This document shows, in pieces, positions 58,515 to 61,564 of a stretch of DNA of 61,564 bases. This DNA comes from Cytophagaceae bacterium (GTDB lineage: Bacteria; Bacteroidota; Bacteroidia; Cytophagales; Spirosomataceae): the NCBI GenBank assembly GCA_947494535.1, contig CANLVU010000003.1, positions 1 through 61,564 on the forward strand, read 5' to 3'. Position numbers and translations under genes: made by a program. The notes beneath the pieces are model-generated. The model did no database searches and was not told the DNA's origin. It worked only from the letters and a program-made list of their open reading frames with translations. How positions within the stretch are numbered: the stretch's first letter is position 1; every line of letters begins with the position of its first letter.

Positions 58515-59276
58515 ATGAAAAACAAAAATTCTTTGCTTTCATCTTTTTTAAAGGGGCTATACACTTTCTGGGCAGGATTCGTATTCGTACTGATCTTTTT
58601 GTTATTATATCCATTGATCTTTGTCTTTTTACAAAGACGATCCTGGAAAAGAGTTGCTCATAGGCTTGTCCGACTGTGGGGGCAACTCTTTTTTCTTTTT
58701 GCGGGGATTCGTATCAAAGTGACACATCATTTTAAGCCAGATCCGAAGCAAACCTACGTGTTCTGTTCGAATCACTTTTCTTACGTAGATATTGCGGTGG
58801 TGGTGGTGATTATTCATCAGTTTTTCTCCTTTGTGGGAAAGAATGCGATGAAGAAAATCCCGCTTTTTGGCTATTTATACGCTAGCTTGAATATTTTGGT
58901 AGACCGAAATGATAAGAATAGCCGGGCAAGTTCCTTGAGTCGCTCGTTACGTGCTTTACAATCAGGGCGGAGTATTGTCATTTTTCCTGAAGGAGGAATT
59001 GTTTTCAAGCAATTGCCTTATATGGCGAATCCTTTGAAAGATGGGGCCTTCATTATGGCGATTCAACAACAAGTGCCCATTGTTCCGATGAGTTTTCATA
59101 ATAATCACCAAATCATGGATGAAGACACCTTACTGATGCGTCCAGGTGTTTTGCATGTAGAAATTCATCCACCTATAGAGACCCAAGGTTTAACGATGGA
59201 AGATTTGCCTGTTTTACGGGAAAAAGTGTTTGAATCCATACAAAATCCTATCTTAGCGTATTACGGTTTAAAATAA
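58515..59276 (+). CDS. 1-acyl-sn-glycerol-3-phosphate acyltransferase (PlsC-like)
   Basis: VFCSNHFSYVDIAVV (NHxxxxD), FPEGGIVFK, VPIVPMSF. Confidence 0.9.
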   Translation: MKNKNSLLSSFLKGLYTFWAGFVFVLIFLLLYPLIFVFLQRRSWKRVAHRLVRLWGQLFFLFAGIRIKVTHHFKPDPKQTYVFCSNHFSYVDIAVVVVIIHQFFSFVGKNAMKKIPLFGYLYASLNILVDRNDKNSRASSLSRSLRALQSGRSIVIFPEGGIVFKQLPYMANPLKDGAFIMAIQQQVPIVPMSFHNNHQIMDEDTLLMRPGVLHVEIHPPIETQGLTMEDLPVLREKVFESIQNPILAYYGLK

Positions 59277-59282
59277 GCGAAT

Positions 59283-59867
59283 ATGCGTCTTTTGCTTTTT
59301 GGTTTTTTGATGACCTTGTTTTCTTGTGGAACCGCCTCAGAGGAAGAAAACACGTCCTTACCACGACCTAAAGGATATCCTTTAATAGCCATTCCTACTC
59401 ATCAATACAGGTCTCTTGAGCCAGGCCATCCCTTTAGTTTTGAGGTTTCGCAATGGGCAGAGGTAAAAAAGGATACCACCTATTTCGCCGAGCCACATTG
59501 GATCTATATTTACTATCCTCGTTGGGACGCCTTCATACAATTAACTTATAAACCCGTTCTTAATGATCCTAAAAGGCTCCAAAAGATGATTCGGGATTCT
59601 TATATTCTGGCAGCGAAGCACCAAATGAAAGCTACTCGGATAGACGAAGGATATATTACAACACTAAGTGGTCGCAAAGCGGCGGTTATCGAATTAGAAG
59701 GAGAAGTAGCGACTTCCTTTCAGTTTATTGTTACGGATAGCACTAAACATTTTTTACGTGGTGCTGTCTATTTTAATACGGCGACGAAAAATGATTCATT
59801 GGCCCCGGTTATTCGGTATCTAAAAAAAGATGCGATTCACCTTATTCAGACTTTACAATGGAAATAG
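59283..59867 (+). CDS. gldD: Gliding motility lipoprotein GldD
   Basis: Lipobox LFSCGT; PRPKGYPLIAIPTHQYRS, WIYIYYPRWDAFIQLTYKP, GRKAAVIELEGEVATSFQFIVTDSTKHFLRGAVYF. Confidence 0.88.
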   Translation: MRLLLFGFLMTLFSCGTASEEENTSLPRPKGYPLIAIPTHQYRSLEPGHPFSFEVSQWAEVKKDTTYFAEPHWIYIYYPRWDAFIQLTYKPVLNDPKRLQKMIRDSYILAAKHQMKATRIDEGYITTLSGRKAAVIELEGEVATSFQFIVTDSTKHFLRGAVYFNTATKNDSLAPVIRYLKKDAIHLIQTLQWK

Positions 59868-61564
59868 GGGAGGAAAAAACGGTTTTTGGGGATGTCCTTC
59901 TTCCGCTTCCCATCCCTCGTTATTTTACGTACCGGGTGCCACGGGAATGGGCTGAATTTGTGCAGTCGGGATTGCGGGTGGTGGTGCCTTTTGGGACAAA
60001 GAAAGTCTTGACGGGAGTGATTGTAACAATTCACCATAACCCGCCTAAGGAGTATCAGGCGAAATACTTGTTGGAGATTTTAGACGATGCTCCACTAGTC
60101 ACATCCTCTCAAATCGCCCTTTTTCAATGGGTGGCGGACTATTATATGTGTTATCCGGGCGAGGTGTTTCAGGTCGCTTTACCAGCTGGTTTGAAGATTT
60201 CAAGTCAATCGAAGGTTCAGCTGAATCCAGAATTTTCGAGCCCTGAAACGTTGTCAGAAAAAGAGTTAGCTATTTATGTCGAGATACGCGATAAAGGCGC
60301 CTTGACCTATGATGAGCTTGCCAAATTTGCCGAAGTCAAAAGCCCCTACCACCTCATTAAGGCCTTAGTGGGCAAGGATGCGGTGATTATTTTTGATGAA
60401 CTAAAAGATCGCTACACCCCTAAAGTGCAGCGAAAAGTCCGTTTAACGGCTTCTTTTGAGGATAAATTAGTACTCACAGATTTGATTCAATCGCTGGAGG
60501 AGAAACAAAAGCAGATGGCGATTCTCTTGCATTACCTGCAATATATCCCAGTGCTAAGAAGCCCGGAAACGAATCAAAAAGGTCTGGCTAAAAACAGTTT
60601 TAGTCAAGCTGGATTGTCGGAAAGTTCGTTGCAGACTTTGGTTAAGAACCAGGTCTTTGAAATTTTTGATGTGGTTGTTTCGCGCTTTGATGAAGCGGAT
60701 GAAAATTTTGTTCCTTCTACGTTTACGTTAAATGCCCCACAGGAAAAGGCCTACCAATCTATTTTGAATCAGTTTCAAGAGAAGGATGTCGTGCTACTCC
60801 ATGGAATCACGGGTTCTGGTAAAACAGAAATATATATCAAGCTAATTCAGGAAGCCTTAGCGAATGGAGACCAAGTTTTGTATTTGCTTCCGGAAATTGC
60901 TTTGACAACGCAAATCGTCGTTCGATTGAAGCGAATTTTTGGGGAGCAAGTAGGGATTTACCATTCTAAATTCTCGGATAATGAGCGGGTGGAAGTGTGG
61001 AAGTCGATTGTCGAAGGTAAATATCCTTTCGTAGTGGGCGTTCGTTCCTCCGTGTTTTTGCCGTTCAAGAATTTAGGATTGATTATTATCGATGAGGAAC
61101 ACGAGACTTCTTTCAAGCAGGCAGATCCTGCGCCGCGTTATCATGCGCGGGATGTGGCCATTGTCTTAGCGCACCAGCAGAAGGCGAAAGTTCTACTCGG
61201 TTCCGCGACGCCTTCGATGGAGACCTATTACCAGGCTAAACAAGATAAGTATGGCCTTGTAGTGCTAAAAGAGCGTTTTGGAGCGGCACAATTGCCAGCG
61301 ATGCATTTGATTGATACGAAATATGCGAACCGGATGAAGCAGATGAAGGGCGGATTTTCGGTGGAGTTGATTGAGGTTTTGGCAGATAATTTGAAGCAAA
61401 GCAAGCAGAGTTTATTGTTCCAAAACCGCCGCGGCTATTCCCCTTACCTTCAGTGCCAAGATTGCGATTGGATAGCTACATGTCATCAGTGTGACGTGTC
61501 GTTGACTTACCATGCTCGGGAGCAAGAGTTACGCTGCCATTATTGCGGACACCACGAGTCATTA
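59858..61564 (+). CDS. priA: Primosomal protein N' (replication restart helicase PriA), 3' end beyond window
   Basis: Open frame from ATG 59858 to window end, overlapping gldD by 10 nt: MEIGEEKTVFGDVLLPLPIPRYFTYRVPREW; LLHGITGSGKTEIYIKLI; IIIDEEHETSFKQ; zinc-binding QCQDCDWIATCHQCDVSLTYH...CHYCGHH. Confidence 0.93.
   Translation, partial: MEIGEEKTVFGDVLLPLPIPRYFTYRVPREWAEFVQSGLRVVVPFGTKKVLTGVIVTIHHNPPKEYQAKYLLEILDDAPLVTSSQIALFQWVADYYMCYPGEVFQVALPAGLKISSQSKVQLNPEFSSPETLSEKELAIYVEIRDKGALTYDELAKFAEVKSPYHLIKALVGKDAVIIFDELKDRYTPKVQRKVRLTASFEDKLVLTDLIQSLEEKQKQMAILLHYLQYIPVLRSPETNQKGLAKNSFSQAGLSESSLQTLVKNQVFEIFDVVVSRFDEADENFVPSTFTLNAPQEKAYQSILNQFQEKDVVLLHGITGSGKTEIYIKLIQEALANGDQVLYLLPEIALTTQIVVRLKRIFGEQVGIYHSKFSDNERVEVWKSIVEGKYPFVVGVRSSVFLPFKNLGLIIIDEEHETSFKQADPAPRYHARDVAIVLAHQQKAKVLLGSATPSMETYYQAKQDKYGLVVLKERFGAAQLPAMHLIDTKYANRMKQMKGGFSVELIEVLADNLKQSKQSLLFQNRRGYSPYLQCQDCDWIATCHQCDVSLTYHAREQELRCHYCGHHESL

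Overview
Window from a Bacteroidota genome; the gliding/T9SS genes, SusCD pair and TAnnTTTG-type promoters suggest Cytophagales, which is inference. It is mostly chromosomal housekeeping sequence: glmS; an amylase/amidase/oxidoreductase group; a SusC/SusD pair with a CRTAC1-like FG-GAP protein; anmK; lhgO; an ABC exporter; ilvD-ilvB-ilvN-ilvC plus leuA; mscS; lptC; cytochrome c; SCO1; recN; sucD; hemD; a type IX secretion/gliding cluster (porP/sprF-like, gldK, gldL, gldM, gldN); pyk; plsC-like; gldD; and a priA cut by the window edge. Four things stand out. (1) A 10.7-kb minus-strand gene encodes a 3580-aa secreted protein with about 56 RCC1-type repeats by manual count. It contains three tandem 14-repeat superunits separated by Ig-like linkers, a TSP3-like segment and a T9SS-type C-terminal sorting domain. 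A proline-linker FN3-like lipoprotein gene follows 4 bp downstream. (2) A dispersed intergenic family of CTCTA/TATACTCT pyrimidine-rich repeats occurs at several sites. In three cases it is bounded by a perfect inverted repeat whose other arm overlaps the 3' end of the neighbouring gene. (3) A degraded second copy of the 3' part of tRNA-Arg(CCG), with its terminator, lies about 0.8 kb from the intact gene. (4) A decayed fragment resembling an NAD(P)H-hydrate dehydratase (nnr) lies downstream of the oxidoreductase. All assignments come from reading translations; no searches were run.
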